NCBI GenBank assembly: GCA_029168955.1
Contig: JAPDOI010000010.1
Coordinates: 531,501 to 595,500 of the forward strand
Source: Aplectana chamaeleonis
Taxonomy: Eukaryota > Nematoda > Chromadorea > Rhabditida > Cosmocercidae
Length of the DNA: 64,000 bases
Reading direction: 5' to 3'
The first letter of the stretch is position 1, and each line of letters opens with the position of its first letter. This document shows positions 45,255-56,639 of this stretch, one piece after another. The notes beneath the pieces are model-generated. The model had not been told where the DNA came from. It searched no databases and worked only from the letters and a program-made list of their open reading frames with translations. Position numbers and translations under genes: made by a program.

Positions 45255-46738
45255 CAGGATGTTCCATAATTATTTGCGCGCAGATATTGAAACGCCACAC
45301 TGGATTTGGTAAATAACAAAAATGAATGCATTTTTTATACCAGTTTTACCGCAAAACAAAGGCCAGATTCGGAAAAAACCGCCATGAATAAGTATGAGTA
45401 CAATAAGTTTAAGTTTATGAAGAATGCATAAGGCAAACGTGAAAGAAAAGAGCAAAAAAAAACAAAAAAAAACAAACACTAACTACGCAAATTATTATGC
45501 AACGATTTTCAGAAAACAATCAAAATCAAATTAAGCACCAAAAATAAAACGCAGTGAGGTCACTCACACGGCTCAGTCGCTGGACTCGGTTTTTTATCAC
45601 GTTTACGACATGACATGTGTTCAAACACCGGCTCGAAGTATTCTCAGGAAGACGTCGCGGCAGTCACGGAGATGGTCGTCATCCATCTCATCCAAGTCTT
45701 CCTTGAATACAGCTTCTCAGTGGGCCAATTGTGTATTTCGATAATCACAGATCTCGGACTCCATCACGGACCACACTAGAAAGCCCACTGTGTGCAGTTC
45801 CGCCGAGCTGGACCGCGATTCTTCGTCATTTGACTCAGTGTAGCACCACTCTTGAACTGATTTCGCATTGTGTGCTTATCCGTGACTTAATGAGAAGCAG
45901 AAGAGTCTGCTGCCGAACCGAGAAGCTCAACAGCGGATCTAAGCGATCTCTAGACTCGTTTTCCTGCAAATTTCCTTGTTAATTTAAATGTCAGAACCCA
46001 CAAAAAGCTGCGGAGTTTCACTTCCGCTACCAATGCCTTGCAAAACTATCACATAAGTCGTATGAGCAGTCCAACTCGTGATATTTTCAGGCAGTAAGAC
46101 CTTATTGGCTCTTCTGGCTGCTGTACAATCGTTTTCGCATTTATGTATCAATTTCACACTGATATTTTGTTCCATCTAGAAGCACCATGATGCAATGCGT
46201 GACAGTGCAGGAGCTTCCTGCCCTTTTGGTCTCACTTCAGCTTCGTGTCGGTGGACAGCAGACGGTCTGCACTAAGTGATGTGAACAGAGATTCAGCATC
46301 TTCCCGACGAACTTATAGATGGCTCCCAACCACAGATTTCTTTCTCTAGCTATCCATTTTATCGACAGTCGAGAATTGCGGTCGGCTCTGATACTCATCC
46401 TCTTGACAACGTCAGATATGCCAGTACTGATCTTACTGCTTTCACAAACTAAGTCAGAGATTGGACTGAGCTGATGAGTGTTAGCATTCCTTATAGGTCT
46501 GAGCAGATTGGCGATGTGTCTTGTCGAGTGCGTCAATTTTTGAGTTGCGGTGATGGCGTCACACTTTGGATTAGCCTTGACCACACCACCTTGATAATCC
46601 ATATGTACACAAAAGTGGTGAGAAACACGGAGCTTAGACTCGGAAGAATCCAAAAAATCAAAATAGCAAGAATTTGAACTTCAAAACCTCTCATGAATTG
46701 AAAGCCGATCCGCGAACCAAGAATTTTGGAACACCCTG
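45255..46738 (-). mobile_element. Mariner-family transposon, inactive
   Basis: TA target duplications lie at 45253-45254 and 46739-46740. Ends are CAGGATGTTCCATAATT (left) and, on the other strand, CAGGGTGTTCCAAAATT (right), the usual mariner terminus type. The length of 1484 bp suits a mariner. The transposase lies on the minus strand. Confidence 0.88.
45590..46650 (-). pseudogene. Mariner transposase pseudogene
   Basis: Broken frames in order read MEQNISVKLIHKCENDCTAA (catalytic-core N-terminal side), GIGSGSETPQLFVGSDI then INKE (the FVExGVKINK-like motif), HNAKSVQEWC (around the second catalytic aspartate) and FLVWSVMESEICDYRNTQL. The C-terminal tail follows (KEDLDEMDDDHLRDCRDVFL). This is the order in mariner-family DD34D transposases. 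Several stops and frameshifts make it non-functional. The N-terminal HTH part (46300-46650) is poorly preserved. Confidence 0.75.
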
Positions 46739-46739
46739 T

Positions 46740-47110
46740 ACACGGTGATTGATATTGTCGACGTAGACTTATCAACTTCTCTCTGCTTTACTTCGGACTT
46801 CTCTCTCTCTCTTTGAAGGCACACACCTATCGACTAGTCGACGTCCATATCACGCTTTCCGTGAGGTTTTACAATGGAACTTCGAGAACCAAATGCCGGG
46901 TAATACCTTCAACTTCAAAATCAATCTGGTCAACTCATATATTTGTGGGGAAGTTCCCGAGGACATTAGAGCTGAACTGGTCGTTTTCACTGGGTCAGTG
47001 GTTAGAGGCGAGCCGTCCCCTTCCGGAGCGACGTCTCGTCCCTCTCGGGTCGAATTATACGGAACGAATGACGTACGAAACAGTGTAGGAACGTAGAGGC
47101 CAACCGAACA
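46740..47110 (+). other. Overlapping protein-like frames, unassigned
   Basis: After a CT-rich run (46792-46815), two plus frames are open together. One has FNFKINLVNSYICGEVPEDI then RAELVVFTGSVVRGEPSPSG, and ends at 47096; the other ends at 47088. The first looks more protein-like. No family, no splice support. A TATAAAA lies further on at 47188-47194. Confidence 0.22.
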
Positions 47111-47935
47111 TTGCTCGACACGATGCGCTCCCGTCACGGCTCTCGTAAACAAAATTGATGATAACCAATCGATGAAAGGTAGGGTATAAAATAAGTAGTG
47201 AGCGGTGTGTATTCATTCACAACCCGTCCTTTTCCAGGGGTCAGCAATTGAGGATCTGCCTGGACTAGGAAGTAGGCAAACAGCACCACTGGTGGGAAGT
47301 AGGCAAACAGCACAGTTAAAACAGAAAATCATGGGGCCGTGATGCATATTTTATTTTTGTCCTCATTCTAGTTTTCCAAGAACAGGAAACTGTTGAAAAT
47401 AGTGAGTTTTGGCATTCCGGTTCTTGATCAATCAATTTAGAAAGGGTCTTGAGCTGCGACAGCATGGCAAAGACCTGCGATCGGGAGAGCAAGAGAAGAC
47501 CTGCTGGCCGGAATTTCCCTTTGCCTCCCCTCGCTTCGGGGGCAGTTCCCCAGTTGTTTCCAAGGAAGTTCCGTCGCCGTTCTCGAGAACGTCCCCATCA
47601 ATGTCTGAGAAGTGGCCTAGTAGATCCGATTCTGGGCTGTAGGACAGTCATCTTGCAGAATAGATGACATCCGTAAGGATAATGTCTTTCTTCGTCGCTA
47701 CGTCGTTTGTTGTTTGAAATCTAGCCCAGAACCCTGCCGAAAAATCCATTTGAGGTCTTCGAGCTAACACACTATGAAAAAATAGGTTGCAGCATTGTAA
47801 CAGATATTTAGGCCCATGCAAAAGGCGGTGTGAGATAAGCGTTCCCATTTTTCTAAATAAATGAACGAAATGCACTAAAAGCTTCTGAAATGTGGACCTC
47901 AGAACTGAATTGACCATTCACCTGCTTCATTATTG
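47111..47935. other. No recognisable gene; one short tandem repeat
   Basis: GGAAGTAGGCAAACAGCAC occurs twice at about 47269-47312, separated by a few bases. Frames of 72-89 codons lack motifs. Confidence 0.35.
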
Positions 47936-47939
47936 GTTG

Positions 47940-49070
47940 ACCTCTGTGTGAAGGAGTGGGGGGAAAAGGTGGGACCGCACTTCTAAACAACAAGGCTGAG
48001 GGGCTGCACACCCAGTCTAAGAACTGGAAAATCTCAGAATCAAACAGAAAGAAGGACCACACTCCCATTAAAACAGGTAAAGAAGTCGAATTCCTAAGGC
48101 CACAAGGCTGGTGAACCGCACGTACAATCGACAAGGCCCAGGAACCACCTTTCCGGCCTACAAGGCTGAGAGTCCGCATTCAACTTCGAAATTTCGTGCA
48201 GCCGCGCTTCAAATCGATTGAGCAGAGAGCAAAACACCCAGTTTACAAAGCTGGGGTACTGCTCCCGCAGCCGACAAAGCTAAGGAACAGCACTCCTGAT
48301 CGACAGGGCTAGGGAACTAGAATTTGCTTAATAATTTTAGTCTGATGAATGGACGGGGCTGCGACGGTAGCTCACCCAGCGCGAATCGAAACCCCACTTT
48401 CCAGGGAGGCCGCCGGCCCCGCACGGCCAGTCGCCAGGTCCATGCGTAAGACTAAATCGAAAATGGAAGCCATGGCTGTGTCGACAAAGTTGAGGGATCG
48501 CATTTGACATCGAGGAGCCCGGCAGCCGCCCGTACACTCACTAAAACTGAGGCGAGCAGACGCCACTGACTACACTGAAAGGCTGCATATTAAAAAAAGA
48601 AAAACCGGGAGGCGGCTACCTTAGTTGACAGAACTGGGGAACCCATTCCCTCTCAACAAGCTTCAATTCGATGAAGCTTGGAGCAACACCACCCACTGAC
48701 AAGACTGAGGAATCTAATTCTCATTCGACGAGGCTGAGAAAGCGTACTAGACATCGACAAGCCGGGTAACTGCGCTTCGAATCGATAATGTTGAGAACAG
48801 CACTCACAGTAAGCAGGACTGAAAAACCGCACTTGCATTCAACAAGGCTGGTGGACAGCACTCTCTATAGTCAAGGCTGAGGAACCACCTGCTAATAATC
48901 TATGAATTGTGTAGCCGCGCTTCAAACCGATAGGGTTAAGGGCAGCGTTCCTTATTGACGGGACCAAAATTCGCATTCCCATTAGGAAAGGCTGAGGGGC
49001 CGTACTCGCAATGGTCAAGGTTCCAATAGGTAAGACTGAGAAATAGCACTCGACTCCGACAAGTCGGGTG
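47940..49070. repeat. Degenerate ~37-40-bp tandem array
   Basis: About twenty-five units share the core GACAAGGCTGAGGAACCGCA followed by CTCCCATT. Examples are ACAAGGCTGGTGAACCGCAC (48103), AACAAGGCTGGTGGACAGCA (48841) and TCAAGGCTGAGGAACCACCT (48872). A distinct variant, GTGCAGCCGCGCTTCAAATC, recurs near 48196, 48765 and 48911, hinting at a higher-order unit. One older interspersed repeat is embedded at 48340-48496. Confidence 0.8.
48340..48496 (-). repeat. Empty-site copy of the repeat split at 13.7-14.1 kb
   Basis: On the minus strand it reads TTCGATTTAGTCTTACGCAT, TGGCGACTGGCCGTGCGG, GGCGGCCTCCCTGGAAAGTG, GGGTTTCGATTCGCG, CTACCGTCGCAGCCCCGTCC. It corresponds to the flanks of the 280-bp element, uninterrupted. 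The insertion point maps to about 48400-48406. Confidence 0.8.
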
Positions 49071-51400
49071 GCCACTTCGGTCACGATAGTCTTTCTAATC
49101 GGATGCTTCGTCGAGTTGAAAGGGACTCTCACAGCAGCACGTGCCGCTCCGATGAGCACATGCTCTATTGGAAGGAATCGCGTGCCATAAAGAGGCGAAA
49201 CTCTTGCCGCACCCCTGTTTCCCACGCCGCAGCACGTCATCCTATAGTATGGTAGAAGCGCGTGGCCAGATATGCAACACCTCCGCCTCAGCCACATTTA
49301 CCATGCAGCTGCACGTGCTCCTATAATGGAAGCACGTGGCGCGGGGGCGAAGTCCCAAACCTTCGACAGGAGCAGGTCTCCCCCAACAAGTATACTGTCC
49401 ATGTCACGGCGCCCGCACCAAGGGATAACCCCCACGGAAGTCCGCGATAAGGACATCATCGTCGCCGCGGTCGACAACGAGAGAGATCCCGCACCGTATC
49501 GTCGTTCACATAGCTCTACTCGATTCGAAAGCCTATGTTAACGGAATCGGAACCCCTAGTTGTCTTAGCTGATAAGGCTAAGGGCAGCACTTCCAATGAG
49601 GGCATCACTTTTCGTTGGCTTCTCTAACAGTTGGACCTACTAATTTGCTGGGTCAGTAATCGATCTGCAGAGAAGCATGTGGGCAAAGAGCATTCCCCTC
49701 TCCGTGTTTTTTTTTTCGTTCTAGAGGCGAAAAAATAACAGCTCTCTACAACTAATCGTTTCTCGTGCATTGGTAGAACTCTGTTTGAAGGCGGGCTGTC
49801 CCTGCGTCTATGTAAGACATTTTTGGGCGAGTAAAAAACCTTCTGCCACGCCCGTGATACGACTACGCCATCTCTAGTTTTTTTATAGAAAAACAATTGG
49901 TTTCAGCGTAACACGGTCTGCAGTAGTCTAATAGCGAGCCATCGTACGACCTCTCCTTCACCGATTAAGTTGACGATTTCAAAGAAATTAGCTCTTATTT
50001 CATTAAAATCATTTTCACAAGGAGAATGTGCCCACATCAGCACGAGAACCCTCTTAGAGCCTACGCGGAAACTCACCGATGGTAAGAAACACAGGGCGGA
50101 AGTGGTTCAATTGGAAAAAAAGGTTGAGATACCATCTTCAGGGCAACTAATGAAGACTGAAATTGTAGATAGAGATCATCGTTTCGTTCAATGAACAGTG
50201 ACACATCTCGCATCATGCAAAGAAGACAATCTCATCATGTTAGTTGCAGTTCCAAAGGTTTCAATCTACCGGAGGTGTAACTTTTACTCTATGCACTGTA
50301 CATGAAGACTAAGTTGCCCTTTGACATTTCTTTCTCTCTGGCGCCATAATGGTTGTCATCAAGCAATAGCCGCATTGTCATCATGTTTGCAGCGGTTCCA
50401 CAGATGGTTGACGAATAAAGGTGTCGTGCGGAATTTATTTTGCTCAGGATAAATAATAAGAGCACTGCTCCACCCATTCCGCCGGTAGAGGGCTTTAGTT
50501 TGATTTACGCCATTTGATCGATCGTAAATTTGTGAATTAATTTTTAGCGTGACCAGAGGGCTAGCCAGAAAGCAACTGGTTCCACTTAAAACGTTAGTGC
50601 ATGCCGGTAACTTTCTCTTTGATGAAGTTAACCATCACAGTTTTCCACATCACATTGTCGTGTTTTTTGATGACCTGTGACCATATTCACTCATTTAGCC
50701 CTTTACTGTCTATGTGAATTGGTGAGTTGGGTCCTGCCAACCAACTCAGCTTAATCGGACTATGATTCTGGGGCTACATTTTTCTTACTCCTTCATCTCT
50801 GCTTCACTAATCTGCTATACTGACTTTTTTGTTCTGATTGCGTTTTCTTTTATGTTTTTTTCTGGTTCACAACAAATGTGACAGAGCTGAAGTTCTCGAA
50901 CACTCCATTATAAGAACGCGAGAGCAAGATGCCGACATCCAACTTGGAACCATGACTGCGCTCAGGATAGATGGATTCGTCTCATTTTTTCCGTTTCGCA
51001 GACATCTTCAAAGTGTCAAACTTGGACCATGTGTGACCCTGAAAATTTCCTATCGTTCTGTACACATTTCACTGACCCTTCTTAAAAATCGATCGATAAC
51101 ACTATGTAACACAATTTTTGTTCCTGGCCTCCAAGTGTTATATTTCATTTGCTTGTGTCTAAAGTATGTGAAGAAATGACTTCATCAAGCACAAACTTTG
51201 CTTACACGACAATTTGTGTATGAAGAAAACTCTTTTTTTTGTGGAAACACAAAGATTTTAATTCATTATCTGCATTATGATGAGATGAAAACAAAAAATG
51301 CACAAGGAATAGACAAAAACAGTTGGAAACCACTCAGCAAGGTTTTGAATGTGTAAATTCTCTAGATTTACGATTTTACTGTCAATCACTATCTCGAAGT
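49071..51400. other. No recognisable gene
   Basis: 49120-49350 repeats GCACGTG-containing sequence in loose inverted arrangement (GCAGCACGTGCCGCTCC, GCAGCTGCACGTGCTCC, GAAGCACGTGGCGCGG). Elsewhere short frames only. Confidence 0.35.
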
Positions 51401-51423
51401 TGCACCCAAATGTAGTCCATCCA

Positions 51424-52016
51424 TCACGTTTTCGTTATACTGTCCTTGGTAACGACGTTCAAAGTCGAACATATCTCGATGAGAGCGCTCGCCTTGCTCC
51501 TGGGAGTGAATGCCCATATTCTCCTTGAATTTGTCGTGATGCCAATCAAGGATATGGATATGATCTGCACAAACTCTACATAGCTTTCAGCTTTGTGATT
51601 ACCTAGGAAGCCCTGAACAACTGCAACGAAACTGCTCCGAGCCGTTCTCTCCGTCATGTTCAACAGCGCGCAATCTTCACATGTTATGAACCTCTCAATC
51701 TGTAGTCCGACGAATATGCCTGCCCTGACCTTAACCTCGGACATTTTCGGAAAAAGATCTTGAAGGTATTGAAATGCTGCTAACTTCGTGTCAAGAGCAG
51801 TGACAAATTGCTTAATGAAGCCTAACTTGACGTGCAGCGGGTGGCATAAGCACTTTATGATGTTCTATGGAGGCTCCAGAAAGTTCGGTCCGTTGTGGCC
51901 GGTTCTTTGTGTGATGCGCCTCGATGTCGATGATGTCCCACGGACTGAGGAAACAAGGAAACTTTGTGAATCCTCCTTGAAGACCTATGAGGAATGAAAC
52001 CATTTTGAAGTCGCCG
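51424..52016 (-). pseudogene. Broken copy of a conserved uncharacterised protein family
   Basis: The minus strand reads VSFLIGLQGGFTKFPCFLSP, then WDIIDIEAHHTKNRPQRTEL, VLMPP. After a frameshift it continues LCHPLHVKLGFIKQFVTALD, AFQYLQDLFPKMSEVKVRAG, IFVGLQIERFITCEDCALLN and VVQGFLGNHKAESYVEFV. A second shift gives NMGIHSQEQGERSHRDMFDF then ERRYQGQY. I recall a widespread family with this signature (GLQGGxTKxPCFLCxWD, LPPLHIKLGLMKxFVKAL, NFLGNxKAxNYxELV, GERFHQDIxxMExRYQG) in cnidarians and arthropods, of unknown function, often multicopy. At least two frameshifts; not functional. Confidence 0.7.
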
Positions 52017-52084
52017 ATTACATCCCATCCGTTGTCGTCGAACTCTAACCTCAGCTACATTTAACACTAGTGTAGTCCTCCGTG

Positions 52085-52175
52085 AGCTGCACAGTTTTGG
52101 AGAGTTCACGAACGTTCTAGAATGTTCTGCGAGTTCCTGGAAGGTTCTGCAAGTTTCTAGAAGGTTCTGGAGTGC
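52085..52175 (+). repeat. Short tandem repeat, GTTCT-rich
   Basis: Imperfect ~20-24-bp units GAACGTTCTAGAATGTTCTG, GTTCCTGGAAGGTTCTGCAA, GTTTCTAGAAGGTTCTGG. Confidence 0.75.
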
Positions 52176-52318
52176 TAAGGAGAACTGTAAAAACACCTGA
52201 ACAACTCTAGCAGTTCAGGAAGGAAGCTCGGCATTGAAAGAAAATCGAGAGTTTTTTCAAAAACCAGCGATTTTCCTAATTTCATTGTCCCGGTCACAGA
52301 AGCCAAGCTTTCTCTTTA

Positions 52319-52867
52319 AAGGCAGTGGTGGCGATAAATAACGTTATCTAAAATTTATAAAAATCAGCTTAGATGGAAAACAGCTGAAAAACTATGAAGG
52401 TGGCGCGGTGAAAGATGGGCGAGAATTAGAGTTTTAAAGACCCAAAGATGCTAGTTCGTGCACACGTGCACAGCGCCGCAAAAAAAGATCGCAGCCTCAT
52501 GCCGAGCAGTCAAAGATCATAGGCATTTAGAGAAGGAAATAAATGCAAATTTACGTAATGAAAAGATTTGACCAATGAAAGCAAGTTTATTAATCAATGC
52601 TTTTGACTAGATAAGCCCGAAGGATAAATGTTCATTGATTGAAATTCAGTTTCAAGGCCGCTGATGTTGTTGATATCAGAGATCATCGATGCCGATGATG
52701 TGGAGTGGGCTCGTCCACCATCAAAAGACAAGAAAGTTCAAGGTTGAAATTTGGCCCAAAATAGCGGTTTTTCCGCAATTTTTTCTTATAAATCCTACAA
52801 CTCTAAACCTAGAAAAGGGGTTTAGAGAGAACAAGAAGACAAGCACATTTGATCGCGACCACTGCCT
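52319..52867. mobile_element. 549-bp TTAA inverted-repeat element
   Basis: Ends AGGCAGTGGTGGCGAT and ATCGCGACCACTGCCT are inverted repeats, with TTAA at 52315-52318 and 52868-52871. A decayed relative lies inverted at 16960-17390. No coding capacity. Confidence 0.88.
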
Positions 52868-52879
52868 TTAAGAACTTAT

Positions 52880-53445
52880 GGCGATTAATCAAAAGCTGCC
52901 TGAGCCATCAAAAACACCGCAGCAAACAAAACACTGAAAACACCACTTGACATTTGTACTGTTTACATAACGTTTGCGAGAGGTTATAATCCCTGTATTT
53001 ATCTTGAAATTTCGAGCTCAATCTATCAGCGGGGCAATGCTGAAAACGCTATCATGTAACATCGGTACTCATAGTTTTTCTTTTACCTATAGTAAAGCCA
53101 TTGTAAAATAGTCTTAGTATAGCGCAGGTTTCCCGCAAAAAAAGCGTGTTGCTGCGTTACCCATAACTCAACAAGATTTTCATCGCCATATGTGTCCCAC
53201 GTTGAAGTTGTCCGATTTCGGTTTTGAGATGATTTTTCACTTTTTTCAACGAGACCAATACAATAGCGCGACAGAGTGATAGGAAAAGGTGTCGAGACGA
53301 CTTAAAAAATTAACAACTAGCTTTCCATGCCCACGTTGGTCACATTTGCTTTGATTTGAGTGTTTCACAAAGGGAATTGAACGCTCTCCAAACTAAAACG
53401 GACGTCTTTCAAACAGAGTCAGAGAGCTTCTGAGGTTAATAGGAC
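52880..53445. other. No recognisable feature
   Basis: AT-rich spacer with no frames of interest. Confidence 0.4.
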
Positions 53446-53449
53446 GCTC

Positions 53450-54420
53450 TTTAGACCACATTGGGGACTTTGGAAACCAATATCGAAATTTTTAAATACA
53501 ACTTGATAGCCATCGAAACTTTGACCATTTCGCCGTTCACTGGACAGTTTTTTTGCCACATGGGGCTAAATATAGACATCACAAAATAGTTGCCCTGCAA
53601 CAATGAAGTAACCGCTGTAAACGGAAGCTGTTTCAACTTTTTCAGATTAGCCAACAATCTCCTCCTAATCTCGTCCAAATTCGAGCTCTTCGTCCGGTTC
53701 GGAAGCGTTCTTCGCCCAGAAGGAAAGCAAACACTTGGTCTGAAAAAAGGAAGCTCTCGATCGAGTGACTAGATCAGGATTTTGTCTGAAGGGGCTTTGA
53801 TGCCGATATGGATATCAGGGCTTAACATCATCTGCAAAATACTTGCGTTTCAGTCCACTTGTCTTTTAAGTTGTGTGGAGCAGAGTACGATGCAAACAAG
53901 GTTGGAGACAGTAAGCCACCGTGTGGCACTCCGCTGCTAGCTTGTAAGCACCCTAAATAACCTCCACGTACAAGCTTTCTGTCAAATCCAAAACTTTTCT
54001 GTAAGCGCGCCAAAAATGTCTTATGGTTTTTCCGTGTTCTACCTTTCCGCGAAGTTTCAAAAACGCTTATAACTTTTTGGAACCAGCAGCTGGGGACGGG
54101 ACACATTTTTTTACTCTGGATGCCCGGGAGATCCTAACAATACAAATCGTTCTCATAGATGCCACCAACGCTTTGTGTACTTCCATTGTTAGCATCCATA
54201 TGCTCAGTCTAGTCTTTTACACACTCCAGAAAATTTGTTCGCATAGATTTCCCTGATATAAATCCGTGTTGACACCGAGGAATGATGAAGTTCATCTCCA
54301 GATTAGGGAGTCATCGGACATGCATGTCGCACGTGCAGTAGCAAGATGAGAAGACTTTCAATGCTATTAGAGAGATCAACAGTTCTCCCAATAAGGGCCA
54401 AGCTTTTAAAACCGTTCTCG
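53450..54420 (-). pseudogene. CR1-like LINE, reverse transcriptase core fragment
   Basis: In order on the minus strand: IIPRCQHGFISGKSMRTNFL, ECVKD (the QHGFxxGRSxxTNLLE motif), then FGFDRKLVRGGYLGCLQASS, GVPHGGLLSPTLFASY (motif B), LKRKYFADDVK (motif C, FADD intact), and after a gap QLPFTAVTSLLQGNYF..NCPVNGE. This order is that of CR1-type LINEs. Stops and frameshifts occur throughout; motif A is not readable. 5'- and 3'-truncated. Confidence 0.75.
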
Positions 54421-54429
54421 GGCGAGTTT

Positions 54430-55070
54430 CCCTCATCGTAATGTGTGCAATTAGAGCGCGTTATCGCGCATTGTTTTGCTTATCCAACTCCTTACCAACG
54501 ATGACCTTCGTTCTCTTCCGAAATTCTATCTCAAACGTCAGAATTTCGGAAAGCTCGCGTATATATTTCCTGTTCGCTTTACTCATGGCTAATCAATTAT
54601 GGTGAGCCTAAACTTTTGGGTTATGTAAACATACCTAGATAATGGTGGTAAACTTGCCAGAAATTTTACAGTTAATTACTATTTACAAATGGTGAATTTT
54701 TACCCTAATTTTTTTGAAAATGAATTTTTCTTTTCCGATCGATATATTTACTACGGGCAAAGCCATTGTGGACAAATCAAAGACGAAACATTTTCGAACT
54801 ATGCAGTATAAAGCGCTCCGATTGTGACGCCCTGAGTACTATAGAACATGGGTGGGCCCACCCATCCACCGCCCGCGACGGACTCGCTAAAGAACTGCGG
54901 TACACCTTTCGTCGCCCACACCGTATAAATGTACCCAAACAAGTACCGGATGACGACAGCGCATGTGAAGATTCGAAAGAAAACTACGACAGAGACTTCA
55001 CCACGGGTCATGTAGTGTCCAAATTGGACGGCCGTTTTCCAAAGGCTTTTGTGCATCACTCTATGTCAGT
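54430..55070. other. One protein-like frame, unassigned
   Basis: A 146-codon plus frame (54766-55206) and a minus frame in the same place (54799-55059) are open. GGTGGGCCCACCC (54851) is a small palindrome. The plus frame runs into the adjacent TTAA-element relic, so its end at least is not genuine coding sequence. Confidence 0.25.
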
Positions 55071-55075
55071 TCGAA

Positions 55076-55420
55076 ACCACAGTCCAACCTCAAGGGTAAT
55101 TTTCGGTATTGTGGTCGGATCGCCGGGTAGAGTAAGCTTGTCAAAAGCGAAATGTCAATCCACTCGAATAGAAAAAGTGAGGAAAAAGTCGGGCACGCCC
55201 CCATGAAAAAAAATGGGTTTCGCCCACCGATAAGCTTGCGATCTTAATAGGAAGGAGAAGCGCGTTTAATTTTATCAAAAATCTATGTTTTTTATTCGTT
55301 TTCGGCCTGGCTATATTGTGGCCTGCTTCAGAATCACGGCAGCGAATAGCGAGAAAAAAAAAACAGGCTCAAGAAAACTCGTCCGCGAACTTCTTGCCGT
55401 TAAAATTTTAAATCTATGAG
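55076..55420 (-). mobile_element. Truncated relative of the TTAA element at 20084-20556
   Basis: It starts ACCACAGTCCAACCTCAAGG and continues GGTAATTTTCGG..TTTCGCCCACCGATAAG..AATAGGAAGGAGAAGCGCGT..TTCGTTTTCGGCCTGGCT..GCGAATAGCGAGAAAA..AACTCGTCCGCGAACTTCT. It is in reverse orientation relative to the 20-kb element. The second terminus is missing. Confidence 0.7.
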
Positions 55421-55739
55421 GAGCCATAGCTCGGTTTGCAGCGATTCTAGAGGCAACACTGTGATCAGTGTGAAATTTCGGGACAGGGGCTCTCTACACA
55501 CATGGGGAGTAGTCCCGTTTTTGCAGTTCGACACGACACGCCACTCAATGCAAGCGAAGCGGTCCCGAGTGGAATTAGAGCCGCGAAAGGCCAGACATCA
55601 CCTCCCTCGGTGTGTAGAGAGACTCTGCCCCTGGAATTTCCTTCGAAATAAGCAGAGAAACAAAAAATCGATTCTGAGTCTTTAATCTCGCGGCCATTAT
55701 ACATCACCATGCCGCCATAGTTTAAAGTTTGGTGTTTCT

Positions 55740-55870
55740 GAATTATTTGGGGTGTAATGATAACAGTGTCGCACGGAAAGCGAAGCGATGCAGGTTCGAG
55801 CCCTGTCTGACCCGTAAGTTTTGTATTCGACTCAGCTACCTCGTGATTGCTAGAAGTATTCAAAGATTTC
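55740..55870 (+). mobile_element. tRNA-derived SINE, copy 4
   Basis: GGGGTGTAATGATAACAGTG, CGCACGGAAAGCGAAGCGAT, GCAGGTTCGAGCCCTGTCTG form a tRNA-like head with A and B boxes. ACCCGTAAGTTTTGTATTCG and ACTCAGCTACCTCGTGATT follow as the shared body. It overlaps the start of the exon candidate at 55882 only by proximity. Confidence 0.7.
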
Positions 55871-55881
55871 TCTCATGAACT

Positions 55882-56031
55882 CTAAAGTGAGAACTTTTCG
55901 GAATTAGACTGAACGAATGAATTTTGAATAAATCCGTATTTTTTTAACTGGAACCAATGGAGTTCTGATAAACTTGTTAATTTTTCTGATTCGAACAAAC
56001 TAATTTCAAATAAATTCGGTAATTCTTCATC
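55882..56031 (-). CDS. Possible terminal exon of the 56.5-kb gene
   Basis: An acceptor CGTTTGTTCAG (cut at 56031/56032) opens a 49-codon frame in phase 0 (DEELPNLFEISLFESEKLTS, LSELHWFQLKKYG...) to TAG at 55882-55884. It matches in phase the donor of the exon at 56455-56632 about 420 bp upstream on the minus strand. No domain. Support is splice signals and phase only. The alternative is an intron continuing past this point. Confidence 0.3.
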   Translation of the reverse strand, partial: DEELPNLFEISLFESEKLTSLSELHWFQLKKYGFIQNSFVQSNSEKFSL

Positions 56032-56454
56032 CTGAACAAACGGATTTTGAAAAGATTAGATTTTCAAGCAATATCACGCAACTGCCATATAAAAAGTTGA
56101 ATTCGACTTTTAAAGCTCCATTACCACTAACTAATACTAACAAAACACCAACCATCTGAACCTGGATGGGCTTCAACTCAAAGAATACTACAGAATAACT
56201 AGAACACAGCACCGTTAATCCTAGACAAAAAGGCTTTTCTGGTTTCGTAGCGTATAAATTTTCAGGAGATCTCGAGAAAAGGAGAAGACTCAATGACCGT
56301 GTGTGAAATGGAACAAAACAAACTGAGAATACCGAAGAGGTACAGATCATAACTACATAGTCATGCAAAATCAGTATGATTTCCACGAACTAAGTGAAAA
56401 AAGATAAACGTCAACAATTCAAACATTACCACAAGGAAGGCCTTGCAAGCTTAC

Positions 56455-56632
56455 CTTAGAGTTTATATCGGAATGTGATGCCATCGCCTCTTTCTCGCGA
56501 GCCTCATGAAAATCTTCTTCGTCTGATGAAGACAAGCACAAATCGTCTCCGAAACCTGCGTCATCGTTGAAGTCTTCATCCTCTGAACACGAGTAGCGTT
56601 CCACCCTAAGTGCCCGCCACGCCCTACATTCT
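56455..56632 (-). CDS. Internal exon encoding an acidic segment
   Basis: Bounded by a textbook acceptor (TTCCTTTTCAG, cut 56632/56633) and donor (AAG/GTAAGC, cut 56454/56455). It encodes about 59 residues: WRALRVERYSCSEDEDFNDD, AGFGDDLCLSSSDEEDFHEA, REKEAMASHSDINSK. The SSDEED and SEDED clusters look like casein-kinase-type acidic sites. I recognise no family. An upstream exon is likely but not located; the sequence at 56700-56800 on this strand is open in more than one frame. This is one of the two best host-gene candidates in the window. Confidence 0.5.
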
Positions 56633-56639
56633 CTGAAAA

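Noticed and set aside
54766..55206. 146-codon plus-strand gene
   Set aside because: Its 3' part lies in a TTAA-element relic and the opposite strand is also open; no domain.
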